This document shows positions 1 through 9,792 of a stretch of 64,000 nucleotides of DNA, one piece after another. Both the position numbers and the translations under genes were made by a program. Within the stretch, counting starts at the first letter, position 1. Every line of letters starts with the position of its first letter. This stretch comes from JACDER01 sp963717765 (GTDB lineage: Bacteria > Actinomycetota > Thermoleophilia > Gaiellales > Gaiellaceae): positions 496,001 through 560,000 of the forward strand of contig CAVQWX010000002.1 of assembly GCA_963717765.1 (NCBI GenBank). The letters are read 5' to 3'. Below the pieces are notes generated by a model, which saw nothing but the letters and a program-made list of their open reading frames with translations, did no database searches and was not told the origin of the DNA.

Positions 1-22
1 GGTTCGATTCCTGCCGGGCGCA
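1..22 (+). tRNA. 3' end of a tRNA, cut by the window edge
   Basis: The first bases read as the end of a T-stem and its TTCGATT loop (3-9), the returning T-stem CCTGC (10-14), a 7-base acceptor strand CGGGCGC (15-21) and discriminator A22. The rest lies outside the window. The acceptor strand implies a 5' end of GCGCCCG, which is common in tRNA-Arg, but the anticodon is not visible, so isotype is a guess. No CCA is encoded. The tRNA converges on the Wzy-like gene 16 bases away. Confidence 0.75.
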
Positions 23-37
23 TCGACCGGTGCCCTA

Positions 38-1522
38 TTACGCCCGTGCCACAGGATCCGGTGAATGACCTCGAGGCGCGCTCTGAGGTGAGATCGCGAG
101 CGCGAGCAACATCCCGATCACCGCGGTGATCGAGAGCTGGCTGAAGCTCGGGAACGTCATCGTCGCCACCAGCAGGCCGACGATCGCTCCTTGAGCGCCG
201 CGCCGGACGACGAGCGAGACCTGTTCCTCGCGTGGGGCTGCGCGCGAGAAGAGAGCGAAGCCGAGCAGACAGACGAACAGCGCGGCGGCCGGCACCCCGA
301 TCTTCCAGGAGAGCCAGAGGTAGCCGTTGTGTGAATAGTTGCGAGTCTTCGGCGTCGTCCGTGCCCACGGTTGCCCCCAGAAGATCGTTGCGCCAAGCCC
401 CGAGCCGCTCAGCGGGTGCGCGCGGATCCGGTCGGACACGAAGCCGGATTCGACGACGCGATAGCGGAGCGACGGGTCACTGCCATAGCCTGAGAGCGAG
501 CTCAAACGCTGTTCGGCTGTCGTCAACGTCGAGGGAGCGAACAACGCGAGGACGACGACCGTGATCGCGGCAACACCCCCGAGGATCGACAGCACCTTCA
601 GCCGCTTCAAGCCTGCCGCGGTGATTGCAACGAAGAGCAGGCCGGCAAGCGCGTCCAACCAGAACGAGCGCTCGAAGGTGACGAGGCACGCGGCGAGATT
701 GAGCGCGAGCGCGCACATGAGCAGCGCGCGCCAGAACCAGGATCTGACGCCGCCGAGCACGAGGACGGCGAAGCAGAGAATGATCGCGACCGGGTAGGCG
801 AACTCACCGCCCTGCAGCTGGCCACCGCTCGAGGCGGTCTGCGCGACGCCGGCGCGAACACCGACGTCGCCGGCGGCGCCGAACTGGAACGCGCCGAACC
901 ACTGGATCATCCCCCACGCGCCGAGGACGAGGGCGACCACCGCGAGCGCGCCGAACAGGCGCCGCCGCGACTGGCGATCAGCGAGCAACGGCAACGCGAT
1001 CAGGAACGCCCCGAGCGCCAACAGCACCCGCGTCTCCTGACCGACGGTCGAGCGGCCGTAGCCGTTCCTGATCCCGTGCAAGAACTGAACCGCGACGACG
1101 AGCAGGTAGACGAACATCGCGAGCGAGAACAAGTAGCGCCGACGGTCGAGCGGCGTCCGCGGCCAGGCAAGCACTGCCCAGCTCAACCCGGCGAGCAGGA
1201 AGACGTCGGAGATGAGGAGGCCGGGTGAGTCGACGCCGCCGCCGAGCGAATACTGATTCAGGGTTCCATAGGGAACGACCGCGGTGAGAAAGAGGATGAC
1301 GGCCAGGTTCGCGACGGGCTTGCGGAAGGCGAACACGAACACGGCCGCGGCCACCACACCCGCGAGCGCCAGCTTCGGCTGGCTTCCTGCTGCCACGACG
1401 GCCACGACCAATACCGCCGCTAGGGCGGCCAGCAGGAGCGGCCAGCGCAGCCGGTCGCGCTCCGCGACAGCTTCGATAGCCGCCGGGTTGACGTGGTCCA
1501 TAGGCACGCCCAGCTCGGACAC
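38..1522 (-). CDS. O-antigen ligase / Wzy-type polysaccharide polymerase
   Basis: A 494-residue integral membrane protein with about twelve hydrophobic segments and, near the C-terminus (about residues 390-410), the motif HNGYLWLSWKIG, which matches the conserved periplasmic loop of the Wzy_C / O-antigen ligase family. The long extracytoplasmic loop before it carries RYRVVESG and HPLSGSG, also typical. Such proteins polymerise or transfer lipid-linked glycan on the outer face of the membrane. The gene starts GTG (ATG at 1501 is an alternative) 10 bases after the Wzz-like gene, so the two form an operon at the edge of the exopolysaccharide locus. Polymerase and ligase cannot be told apart from sequence; in a monoderm polymerase is more likely. 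Confidence 0.85.
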   Translation of the reverse strand: MSELGVPMDHVNPAAIEAVAERDRLRWPLLLAALAAVLVVAVVAAGSQPKLALAGVVAAAVFVFAFRKPVANLAVILFLTAVVPYGTLNQYSLGGGVDSPGLLISDVFLLAGLSWAVLAWPRTPLDRRRYLFSLAMFVYLLVVAVQFLHGIRNGYGRSTVGQETRVLLALGAFLIALPLLADRQSRRRLFGALAVVALVLGAWGMIQWFGAFQFGAAGDVGVRAGVAQTASSGGQLQGGEFAYPVAIILCFAVLVLGGVRSWFWRALLMCALALNLAACLVTFERSFWLDALAGLLFVAITAAGLKRLKVLSILGGVAAITVVVLALFAPSTLTTAEQRLSSLSGYGSDPSLRYRVVESGFVSDRIRAHPLSGSGLGATIFWGQPWARTTPKTRNYSHNGYLWLSWKIGVPAAALFVCLLGFALFSRAAPREEQVSLVVRRGAQGAIVGLLVATMTFPSFSQLSITAVIGMLLALAISPQSAPRGHSPDPVARA

Positions 1523-1532
1523 CCGTGCGCCG

Positions 1533-2423
1533 CTAGTCGCGGATGGTCGACGAGCGATGCGAGAGAACCGGCGGCCCGGACACCCTGATCGCGGGCCTCG
1601 GCGGCTCGTGCTTCGTCTGCCCGTTCGTGGCCGCCAGCTCGGCCAGCTGTTGGCGCCGCCGCTCGGCCACGCCGAGGATCAGTGCGGCAAGCGCACCGAT
1701 CAGCGCGCCGACGAGTGCACCGACGATCGCCGAGAACATCGGCCGCGGGCTGGCCGCCGTCGTCGGCACTTGCGCTCGGTCGACGAGCTGCGCGCCGCCG
1801 GTCTGGAGCTCGCCGGTCGTCCGCAGCTCGCGCAGTTGCGCGCGCAGAGCCGCGCCGGGCCGGCCGGCCAGATCCTGTGCGTCGAGTTGTGCCAGACGCT
1901 GTCGTGCAAGATCGGCCGCCGTCTGGTAGGCGGCACGGGCCTGTTCTCGACGCACATCGATGTAGCGGCCCGCGAACGCGTTCGCAATCGCGGCCGAACG
2001 GGTCGGCGAGCGGTCATCCGCGGTGATCGCGACGAGACTCGAGAGTCCCGCCGCGGACACGCTCACCTCGCGCAACAGCTGCACGCTCGTCAAAGGCAAA
2101 GACAGCTCGCGCCGGACGTCGCGTGCGACCGAGTCGAGCTTGACGAGCGCGATATCGGTGTTCAGCGCGCGCTCCGGGTCGAGCGAGGGCGCCGCGGTGG
2201 AATGCGAGAGCAGGTTCACCGGCTCCGCGGTCGACAGCAGGACCTTCGCGGTCGCCTCGTACCGGGGGTGCTGCAGCCTGCTGAGCCCGTAGGCTCCGGC
2301 GCCTGCCACGATCGCGCAAGCGACGATCAGCCACCAGCGGCGCGAGAGCGCGCCCAGGTGATCGGTAGCCCGGTCGGCAGGGGAGACCAGCGTGGCCGCA
2401 GAGGAGGGTTCGCGCTCGTGCAC
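1533..2423 (-). CDS. Wzz-type polysaccharide chain-length regulator
   Basis: A 296-residue protein with a transmembrane segment at about residues 30-48, an extracytoplasmic Wzz-like domain (YEATAKVLLS, then a helical region with RSAAIANAFAGRYIDVRR) and a second transmembrane segment at about 230-252, followed by a short cytoplasmic tail. This is the Wzz / capsular-adaptor topology. There is no Walker-containing BY-kinase domain and no tyrosine-rich tail. In this family the protein sets chain length in partnership with the Wzy polymerase, which is the next gene downstream in the same operon. The start ATG is followed by a hydrophilic 25-residue N-terminus. Confidence 0.85.
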   Translation of the reverse strand: MHEREPSSAATLVSPADRATDHLGALSRRWWLIVACAIVAGAGAYGLSRLQHPRYEATAKVLLSTAEPVNLLSHSTAAPSLDPERALNTDIALVKLDSVARDVRRELSLPLTSVQLLREVSVSAAGLSSLVAITADDRSPTRSAAIANAFAGRYIDVRREQARAAYQTAADLARQRLAQLDAQDLAGRPGAALRAQLRELRTTGELQTGGAQLVDRAQVPTTAASPRPMFSAIVGALVGALIGALAALILGVAERRRQQLAELAATNGQTKHEPPRPAIRVSGPPVLSHRSSTIRD

Positions 2424-2892
2424 TCGCTAGCAGGGTAGACCGAGAGAGGAGCGATTTCCAGAGGCGAGAACAAAGGCTGTACCTTCGGCTAGGCAGTCGC
2501 TCGAGCCGCCACTGAAGACCTCTTTGACTGCTGGAGCTGCGCGTTCCGAAGGAGCCGCGACGGGGGCGGACGCCGCGGGCGCGGACGGGAGTGAGCACGA
2601 CTCGCGGGCGTACTCTGGCGGCGTCCCACTCGGCGTTTTGCTCGATTACGAGCGAGATCCTCGGGGTCAGGGTGACTCTCTCGGGTGCCCGCGTACCACG
2701 TGCGGCTCTCTCGCGCCCCGGATGGGACCGCGATGCATACAGCGGCTGCGCGGCCACACGAATGCTCTTTCGCCGGCGTGTGCACCCGAGGTCCTCGCTC
2801 AGATGAGCCCGTTGGTCGCGAACCGTCCGGATGCTCTTATCTAGCCCTTTGGTGAGTGGGCAAGCCCGTCGGAGCGTGCAAGGCTGTTCGAA
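2424..2892. other. 469-bp divergent intergenic region
   Basis: This lies between the Wzz-like gene (leftward) and the giant deacetylase gene (rightward), so it should hold both promoters. It is less G+C-rich than the genes around it. I see no convincing gene, hairpin with U-tract or clear sigma-70 pair; reading frames across it do not look coding. Confidence 0.5.
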
Positions 2893-5800
2893 GTGTTGCG
2901 GCTCACCCCCTTCTCCGGAGGCCGGAGGTCCGGTCTCCCTACACCTTCGCGCGCTCGCTCGGCGGCGAGAACGCGCGCACCGGCCCTGCTCGCACTCGCG
3001 CTCACCTTCTTCGCGCTGTCGGCTCCAAGCGCCAACGCGAAGACGGGAGCGACGAGTGCGGCGGCGGCACAAGGCCAGACGATCGTGAGCCTCACCTTCG
3101 ACGACGGCTGGGCCGACGTGTACCAGGGGCTGACGATGCTGAACGCCCACAACATGCACGCCACCTACTACTTGAACAGCCCCAGGATCAGCGGCGACTC
3201 CGCGTACATGACCTGGAGCAACGTCGCCGGCCTGGCGGCGGCCGGCAACGAGATTGCCGGCCACACCGCATACCACGCCGACCTGCCCTTCCTCGACCCG
3301 ACCGAGGCGCAGCGTCAGATCTGCTACGACCGCGCGAACCTGCTGCAGCGCGGCTACAACGTCACCGACTTCGCCTACCCGTTCGGCGACTACAGCCCGG
3401 GGGTGAAGACGATGGTGCAGAACTGCGGTTACAACTCCGCCCGCACGACTGACGTCTTTCCGCAGGCGAATCCGTCTGGAGCGATTCCGCCGCCGGATCC
3501 CTACCAGATCAACGTCGGCACCGACACGACGACGCTGACTTCGATGGAGAACGCCGTCACCGCGGCGCGCCAAAACGGCGGCGGCTGGGTGCCGATCACC
3601 TTCCATCACATCTGCAACGCCTGCAACATCAGCTACATCACACTCAGCGACTTCAATACCTTCCTCGACTGGCTGCAGGGGCAAGCAGCGAACAACGTCG
3701 TCGTCCAGACCATGCAGCAGGTGATCGGCGGTGCGACGCAGCCGGCTGTGCCCGGTCCGGGCCTGCCGCCGGCGCCGAACGGGACGAACGCCCTACGCAA
3801 CTCGTCGCTCGAGCAGGACTCGAACGGCGACATCATTCCGGACTGTTGGACGAACGACGACTTCGGCAACAGCAACTTCACCTGGACGCGCTCGAGCGAC
3901 GCGCACTCCGGCTCGTTCGCGGAGAAGCTGACCGTCACCAACTACGCCGACGGCGACAACAAGCTGACCGTCCTCCCCGACCTCGGCTACTGCACGCCGA
4001 CGGTCACCGCGGGTCACCGCTACCGGATTACCGAGTGGTACAAGTCCGACCAGCCGGTCTACTTCACCCTGTTCACCCGCGACAGCCAGTGGCAAGGCCG
4101 GTTCTGGGACTCCAGCCCCGCCTTCCCGGCCTCCTCGACCTGGACGCAGGCAAGCTTTGTCACGAGCGTGATTCCGGCCGGGATCAACGGCCTCGTCTTC
4201 GGGCTGACACTCGGCTCGAACGGGACGTTGACCGTCGACGACGCCAGCCTCGACGACGCCGCCTCCTCGGGCGGCCCCGACACGACGCCGCCGACCGTGT
4301 CGCTGAACGCGCCGACCCCAAACTCGACCGTGGCGGGCTTCGTCCCGATCTCGGCGACCGCCAGCGACAACGTCTCAGTCGACCACGTCGACTACCTGAT
4401 CGACGGCCAAGTCGCAGCGACGCTGACCTCCGGTCCGTACAACTACAGCTGGAATTCCCGCTCGGTCTCGAACGGCTCGCACATGGTTGCGGTCCGAGCG
4501 GTCGACCTCGCCGGCAACAGCACGACGACGACGGCCATCACCGTCTTCGTCTCGAACCAGAACGGCAACATGCTCCAGAACGCTTCGCTCGAGCAGGGGA
4601 CGGCGAATCCGCCCAGCTGCTGGCTGCTCGGCGGCTACGGGACGAACACCTTCACCTGGGCATGGACGGCGGACGCGCACACGGGCACCCACGGCGAGAG
4701 CCTCAACATCAGCGCCTGGACGGACGGCGACCGGAAGCTCTTGACCGCGTTCAGCTCCGCCTGCTCGCCGGCAGTCATCCCCGGACACACCTACACGATC
4801 AGCAGTTGGTACAAGTCGAGCGGTCGAGGGCCCGTGTTCATGGCCTTCTCGACGACGAGCGGCGGTAACGGCGCCTACTCCTTCCTCGCCCAGTCGCCGG
4901 CGCTGACCAACGCGGCCGGCTGGACGCAAGCGAGTTGGTCGACGCCGCCGATCCCGGCCGGGGTGACCAACCTCTCTGTCGGGATGGGCATCACCGGCGG
5001 CACCGGCACGGTGACGATGGACGACTTCGCGCTGTCGGACAACGCGCCGGCGCCCGACACTACACCGCCGACGTCGGCCCTCGCCTGTGACGGCGGCGGC
5101 CAAGACAGCAACGGCTGCGCGGCGGCGAACGGGTGGTTCAACAGGCCGCTCGAGATCGACCTGTCGGCGACCGACGACCCCGGCGGCTCCGGTGTAGCCC
5201 GGATCGTCTACACGCTCGACGGCTCGACCCCCTCGGCGACCAACGGCAGCACCTACACGGGCCCGTTCTCGCTCGGTCAGACGACGACGGTCAAGTATCT
5301 GGCGATCGACAAGGCCGGCAACGTCGAGTCCCCCGCGCACAGCCAGCTGGTCCAGATCGACATGCAGGCGCCGACGGCGACGATCGCCTGCAACAACAAC
5401 TCCTGCGGCTCGGGCACGTTCAACAACGCCGTTTCGGTGACGATGAGCGCGAGCGACACCGGCGGCTCCGGCGTCGACCAGATCATCTACACCCTCGACG
5501 GCACGACGCCCTCTCCGACCAACGGGATCCCGTACGTCGGTGCCTTCAGCGTCAACACGAACACGACGGTCAAATTCGTGGCCCGGGACCGGGCCGGCAA
5601 CCTCAGCGCGGTCACCAGCAAGGCCTTGGTCGTCGACGTCGTCGAGCCGGTCTCGACCATCAGTTGCAACAACGCCACCTGCGCCGGTTCATACAACGCC
5701 GCCGTCACCGTGCGACTGTCGGCAGACGATGGCTCAGGCTCGGGGGTCGCCCAGATTCGCTACACCACGGACGGATCGACCCCGACTGCAACTTCCGGCA

Positions 5801-8643
5801 CCGTCTACAGCGCACCGTTCACCCTTGCGGCGACCGCAACGGTGAAGTTCCGAGCGTTCGACAACGCCGGCAACGCCGAGGCGGTCAACAGCCAGCTGAT
5901 CACCGTCGATACGACCGCGCCGAGCTCGGCCATCCACTGCAACGGCGGCGCCTGCGCCGGGACGTACACCGCCGCGGTCAACGTCACGCTAAGCGCGACC
6001 GACGACGGGGGCGGCTCGGGTGTGGCAGGCATCTACTACACGACCGACGGCACCACTCCGACCAGCTCGACCGGCACGCCGTACCTGACCGGATTCCTCG
6101 TCCCGGCGACCACGACGGTCAAGTTCCGGGCGTACGACAACGCGGGCAACGCCGAGCCGGTCAACAGCCAGCTCATCACGGTCGATACGACGCCGCCGAG
6201 CTCGACGATCCAGTGCAACGGCTCGGCCTGCGCCGGTACGTACGTCGCAGTTGTCAATGTCACCCTCAGCGCGACCGACGACCCGGGCGGCTCCGGTGTG
6301 GCCGGCATCTACTACACGACCGACGGCACCACCCCGACCAGCTCGAACGGCACGCCGTACCTGAATGGTTTCTTCGTGTTCGCGACGACCACGGTCAAGT
6401 TCCGGGCATACGACAACGTGGGCAACGCCGAGCCGGTCAACAGCCAGCTGATCGCGATCGACACCATCCCCACGGATACGACGCCGCCGAGCTCGACGAT
6501 CCAGTGCAACGGCTCGGCCTGCGCCGGTACGTACACCGCCGCGGTCGACGTCACGCTGAGCGCGACCGACGACCCGGGCGGCTCCGGCGTCGCACAGATC
6601 GTCTACACCACCGACGGCTCCGATCCCTCGCAGTCGAACGGCAGCGCCTACTCGGGCGCCTTCACCCTCGCTGCAACGACGACGGTCAAGTTCCGTGCGT
6701 ACGACAACGCCGGCAACGCCGAGCCGGTGAACAGCCGGCTGATCACGATCGAGACCACGCCCACGGATACGACGCCGCCGAGCTCGACGATCCAGTGCAA
6801 CGGCTCGGCCTGCAGCGGGACGTACACCGCCGCGGTCAACGTCACGCTGAGCGCGACGGACAACCCGGGTGGCTCCGGCGTCGCGCAGATCGTCTACACC
6901 ACCGACGGCTCCGATCCCTCGCAGTCGAACGGCAGCGCCTACTCGGGCGCGTTCACGGTGTCCTCGACGACCACCGTCAAGTACCGCGCCTACGACATTG
7001 CGGGCAACACCGAGGCGGTCAACAGCCAACCGATCCAGATCGACTCCGTCAGCCCCTCCTCGACGATCAGCTGTAACGGCAACCCGTGCGGCTCAGTCTG
7101 GTTCAACGGACCGGTCTCGATCACCCTCGCCGCTACCGACAACAACGGCGGCTCGGGTGTCTCGCAGATCCGCTACACGACGGACGGCACGACTCCGACG
7201 GCCACGACCGGCACGGTGTACTCCGGCACCTTCACCGTCGCGACGTCCGGAACGACCGTCGCGTACCGCGCCTTCGACGTAGCCGGGAACGCCGAGAACG
7301 TCAACAGCCAGCTGGTTCAGATCGACACGGTTGCGCCCTCGTCGACGGTTCGTTGCAACGCGTCCACCTGCGCGGCCGGCTTCTACAGCGCTGCCGTGTC
7401 GGTGACGCTGACCGCCGCCGACGTAGGAGGCTCCGGCGTCAACAAGATCGTCTACACGACCGACGGCTCGGACCCGACCGAGACGAACGGCAGCGTGTAT
7501 TCGGGCGCGTTCACGGTCTCCTCGACGACCACGGTCAAGTACCGCGCCTACGACAGCGCAGGCAACCCCGAGCCGATCAACTCGGCACTGATTCAGGTGG
7601 ACACCACGCCACCGTCGACGACCCTCAACTGCGCGGGCTCGCCCTGCGCGGGTGGCTCCTGGTACCCGTCCGGTGTTTCGCTGAGCCTCCCCTCCACCGA
7701 CACCGGCTCGGGCGTCGCCCAGATCCGCTACACGACCAACGGAACTGTGCCGACGAAGACGACCGGGACGATCTACACGTCGCCGTTCACGACCAGCGCA
7801 ACGACCACGATCAACTACCGCGCCTACGACAACGCCGGCAACCTGGAGAACAACCACGCGCTGACGGTGCAGGTCGACCCGACCGCGCCGACCGCGACGC
7901 TGACCGCGCCGAGCGCGGGCACGGTCGTCTCCGGCAACGTCACGCTCAGCGCCACGGCAGCCGACAGCGGCGGCTCCGGCCTCGCCCGCGTCGACTTCCT
8001 CGTCGACGGCAACGTCGTCGGGAGCGCATCCACCTCGCCCTACAACTTCACCTGGAACTCGGCCTCGGTCGGAGACGGGAATCACACGATCGTTGCGCGC
8101 GCGGTCGACGGCGTGGGCAACCAGGGCTCGTCGACCACGATCACCGTCACGACCGGCAACACGAACCTGCTGCAGAACCCGGGTCTCGAGTCCGGGTCGG
8201 GCAATACGCCGACCTGCTGGACGCTCGGCGGCTACGGGACAAACACCTTTACCTGGACGTGGACGACCGACGCTCACTCCGGCTCGCACGCCGAAGACCT
8301 GAACATCACCTCGTTCACGGACGGCGACCGCAAGCTGCTGAACGCCTTCAGCGGCACCTGCTCGATCGCCACCCCGGCAGGGCGGAAGTTCACGATCACC
8401 GTCTGGTACAAGTCCACTGCGAGGCCGGTCATCTTCGCCTTTACCTCGACGACCGGCCCGACCGGCGGCTACGGCTACCTGGCGCAGTCGCCGCAGCAGT
8501 CTCCCACCTCGACGTGGCAAATGGCGACCTGGACGACGCCGGCGATGCCGTCGGGCACGACCAACCTCTCGATCGGGATGGGCCTCAGCGGCCAGGCCGG
8601 CGAGGTGTGGATGGACGACTTCGCCGCATACCAGACAGGGTAG
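2893..8643 (+). CDS. Giant secreted multimodular polysaccharide deacetylase
   Basis: A 1,916-residue exported protein. The signal peptide is at about 1-49 (GTG start, hydrophobic core ALLALALTFFALSAPSANA). A NodB-type deacetylase domain covers about 60-285, with TFDDGW (metal Asp), GHTAYHADL (the two His ligands), FAYPFGDY and ITFHHICN. A carbohydrate-binding-like module occurs three times (about 298-458, 559-717 and 1757-1916), with Ig-like modules at about 462-555 and 1663-1755. Between them (about 728-1660) are ten repeats of about 93 residues resembling chitobiase C-terminal modules (YTTDGSTPT, VKFRAYDNAGN), each with a conserved Cys pair. It probably removes acetyl groups from the exopolysaccharide or peptidoglycan while bound to it. 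The next gene starts about 10 bases downstream. Similar but shorter deacetylases are common; this repeat count is unusual. Confidence 0.9.
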   Translation: MLRLTPFSGGRRSGLPTPSRARSAARTRAPALLALALTFFALSAPSANAKTGATSAAAAQGQTIVSLTFDDGWADVYQGLTMLNAHNMHATYYLNSPRISGDSAYMTWSNVAGLAAAGNEIAGHTAYHADLPFLDPTEAQRQICYDRANLLQRGYNVTDFAYPFGDYSPGVKTMVQNCGYNSARTTDVFPQANPSGAIPPPDPYQINVGTDTTTLTSMENAVTAARQNGGGWVPITFHHICNACNISYITLSDFNTFLDWLQGQAANNVVVQTMQQVIGGATQPAVPGPGLPPAPNGTNALRNSSLEQDSNGDIIPDCWTNDDFGNSNFTWTRSSDAHSGSFAEKLTVTNYADGDNKLTVLPDLGYCTPTVTAGHRYRITEWYKSDQPVYFTLFTRDSQWQGRFWDSSPAFPASSTWTQASFVTSVIPAGINGLVFGLTLGSNGTLTVDDASLDDAASSGGPDTTPPTVSLNAPTPNSTVAGFVPISATASDNVSVDHVDYLIDGQVAATLTSGPYNYSWNSRSVSNGSHMVAVRAVDLAGNSTTTTAITVFVSNQNGNMLQNASLEQGTANPPSCWLLGGYGTNTFTWAWTADAHTGTHGESLNISAWTDGDRKLLTAFSSACSPAVIPGHTYTISSWYKSSGRGPVFMAFSTTSGGNGAYSFLAQSPALTNAAGWTQASWSTPPIPAGVTNLSVGMGITGGTGTVTMDDFALSDNAPAPDTTPPTSALACDGGGQDSNGCAAANGWFNRPLEIDLSATDDPGGSGVARIVYTLDGSTPSATNGSTYTGPFSLGQTTTVKYLAIDKAGNVESPAHSQLVQIDMQAPTATIACNNNSCGSGTFNNAVSVTMSASDTGGSGVDQIIYTLDGTTPSPTNGIPYVGAFSVNTNTTVKFVARDRAGNLSAVTSKALVVDVVEPVSTISCNNATCAGSYNAAVTVRLSADDGSGSGVAQIRYTTDGSTPTATSGTVYSAPFTLAATATVKFRAFDNAGNAEAVNSQLITVDTTAPSSAIHCNGGACAGTYTAAVNVTLSATDDGGGSGVAGIYYTTDGTTPTSSTGTPYLTGFLVPATTTVKFRAYDNAGNAEPVNSQLITVDTTPPSSTIQCNGSACAGTYVAVVNVTLSATDDPGGSGVAGIYYTTDGTTPTSSNGTPYLNGFFVFATTTVKFRAYDNVGNAEPVNSQLIAIDTIPTDTTPPSSTIQCNGSACAGTYTAAVDVTLSATDDPGGSGVAQIVYTTDGSDPSQSNGSAYSGAFTLAATTTVKFRAYDNAGNAEPVNSRLITIETTPTDTTPPSSTIQCNGSACSGTYTAAVNVTLSATDNPGGSGVAQIVYTTDGSDPSQSNGSAYSGAFTVSSTTTVKYRAYDIAGNTEAVNSQPIQIDSVSPSSTISCNGNPCGSVWFNGPVSITLAATDNNGGSGVSQIRYTTDGTTPTATTGTVYSGTFTVATSGTTVAYRAFDVAGNAENVNSQLVQIDTVAPSSTVRCNASTCAAGFYSAAVSVTLTAADVGGSGVNKIVYTTDGSDPTETNGSVYSGAFTVSSTTTVKYRAYDSAGNPEPINSALIQVDTTPPSTTLNCAGSPCAGGSWYPSGVSLSLPSTDTGSGVAQIRYTTNGTVPTKTTGTIYTSPFTTSATTTINYRAYDNAGNLENNHALTVQVDPTAPTATLTAPSAGTVVSGNVTLSATAADSGGSGLARVDFLVDGNVVGSASTSPYNFTWNSASVGDGNHTIVARAVDGVGNQGSSTTITVTTGNTNLLQNPGLESGSGNTPTCWTLGGYGTNTFTWTWTTDAHSGSHAEDLNITSFTDGDRKLLNAFSGTCSIATPAGRKFTITVWYKSTARPVIFAFTSTTGPTGGYGYLAQSPQQSPTSTWQMATWTTPAMPSGTTNLSIGMGLSGQAGEVWMDDFAAYQTG
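5074..7870 (+). repeat. Ten tandem repeats of about 280-300 bp inside the deacetylase gene
   Basis: Repeat units begin near 5074, 5371, 5653, 5926, 6196, 6487, 6778, 7060, 7339 and 7615. Units 5 to 7 share long identical stretches, for example the codons for SSTIQCNGSAC at about 6199, 6490 and 6781. Units encode one Ig-like/CHB_HEX_C-type module each. The high DNA identity of the central units implies recent expansion by recombination or slippage, so copy number may differ between strains or be mis-assembled. Confidence 0.85.
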
Positions 8644-8652
8644 CGACCGGAA

Positions 8653-9792
8653 ATGACCAAGGAAAGGGACAGGAAACCAATGGCAAAGGGCAACGGGAAC
8701 GGGAACGGACACGGGAACGGGAAGGCGGCTGTCGCCGAGCTGCTGCGGGCGCGCAAGCTGCGGCTCGCAGTCGTCGGCTGCGGCTACTGGGGGCCCAAGG
8801 TGATCCGCGCCGCCGCCTCGCTCCCGGAGATCGAGATCGCCGCGCTGGTCGACCTCGATCTCGACCTGGCGGCGAAGGTGCAGCGGCACCTACCGGCCGC
8901 CCGGACGGCGACCTCGCTCGCAGAAGCGCTGAAGGACGAGACGATCGACGCGGTCGTCGTGGCCACCAACCCGGCGACGCACGTCGAGCTTGCGAGCGAA
9001 GCGCTCGAGGCCGGCAAGCACGTCCTGGTCGAAAAGCCGCTCGCGCTCTCCGCCGCCGACTGCCACTCCCTCGGCGCAGAGGCGCAGGAGCGCGGCCTCA
9101 CGCTGATGGTCGGGCACACCTTCCGTTTCAGCCCTCCGGTGCAGCACGTTCACGAGCTGCTGCGCGGCCGCGAGCTCGGCGAGGTCTACTACGTCGACTC
9201 GCAGCGGCTCAACCTCGGCCGCGTGCGGTCCGACGTCGACGCGATCTGGAACTTCGGCCCTCACGACGTCTCGATCATCCAGCACTGGTTCGGGGTCCAG
9301 CCGGTCGCAGTCCACTGCCACGCCTACGACTACCTCCAGCCCGGCGTGCCCGATCTGGCCTTCATCGTGCTGGAGTACGACTTCGCCGTCGCGCACATAC
9401 AGCTCTCCTGGCTCAACCCGCACAAGGTGCGGCGCATGACCGTCGTCGGGAGCCGCAAGATGGTCGTCTACGACGACACCGCCAACCAGGTGATGATCCA
9501 CGACGCCGGCATCGACCGCGAGCACCTCGGCCGCTCCTTCGGCGAGTTCCAGAGCTTCGGCGAGTTCCGTCTGATCCAGCGGTCCGGCGACATGCACGTT
9601 CCACGGCTACCGCACGTCGAGCCGCTGCAGGCCCAGTGCCAGCACTTCCTCGACTGCGTCTTCACGGGCAAGGAGCCGATCACCAACTTCGAGGAGGCGG
9701 CGCGCGTCGTCGAGATCCTCGAGGCGGCGACGGAGTCGAGGAAGAACGGCGGCGAGCGCGTCGAGCTCGGAGAGGTGGCCCTCGGTGTCTAG
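8653..9792 (+). CDS. Gfo/Idh/MocA-family NAD(P)-dependent sugar dehydrogenase
   Basis: A 379-residue oxidoreductase. The Rossmann motif VVGCGYWGPKV is at about residue 40, the nucleotide-binding domain runs to about 160, and the family signature EKPLA (catalytic Lys) follows GKHVLV. The C-terminal alpha/beta domain contains FGPHDVSI. It resembles WlbA-type UDP-N-acetylglucosamine-uronate 3-dehydrogenases. The next gene is a DegT aminotransferase overlapping by 8 bases, as expected for oxidation followed by transamination at C3. ATG at 8680, with a purine-rich stretch just before it, is an equally good start. The N-terminus is an odd low-complexity Gly/Asn tail (KGNGNGNGHGNGK). A paralogue with a similar tail lies at 14306-15442. 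The substrate is inferred. Confidence 0.85.
   Translation: MTKERDRKPMAKGNGNGNGHGNGKAAVAELLRARKLRLAVVGCGYWGPKVIRAAASLPEIEIAALVDLDLDLAAKVQRHLPAARTATSLAEALKDETIDAVVVATNPATHVELASEALEAGKHVLVEKPLALSAADCHSLGAEAQERGLTLMVGHTFRFSPPVQHVHELLRGRELGEVYYVDSQRLNLGRVRSDVDAIWNFGPHDVSIIQHWFGVQPVAVHCHAYDYLQPGVPDLAFIVLEYDFAVAHIQLSWLNPHKVRRMTVVGSRKMVVYDDTANQVMIHDAGIDREHLGRSFGEFQSFGEFRLIQRSGDMHVPRLPHVEPLQAQCQHFLDCVFTGKEPITNFEEAARVVEILEAATESRKNGGERVELGEVALGV

Noticed and set aside
5133..7076. A 647-codon open frame on the plus strand inside the deacetylase gene
   Set aside because: It is a +1 shadow of the tandem repeats: very Arg/Asp/Gln-rich, no hydrophobic core, and the NodB and repeat modules are in the other frame.
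5074..7870. CRISPR array suggested by regular repeats
   Set aside because: The repeats are about 290 bp, coding and without unique spacers; no cas genes are present.
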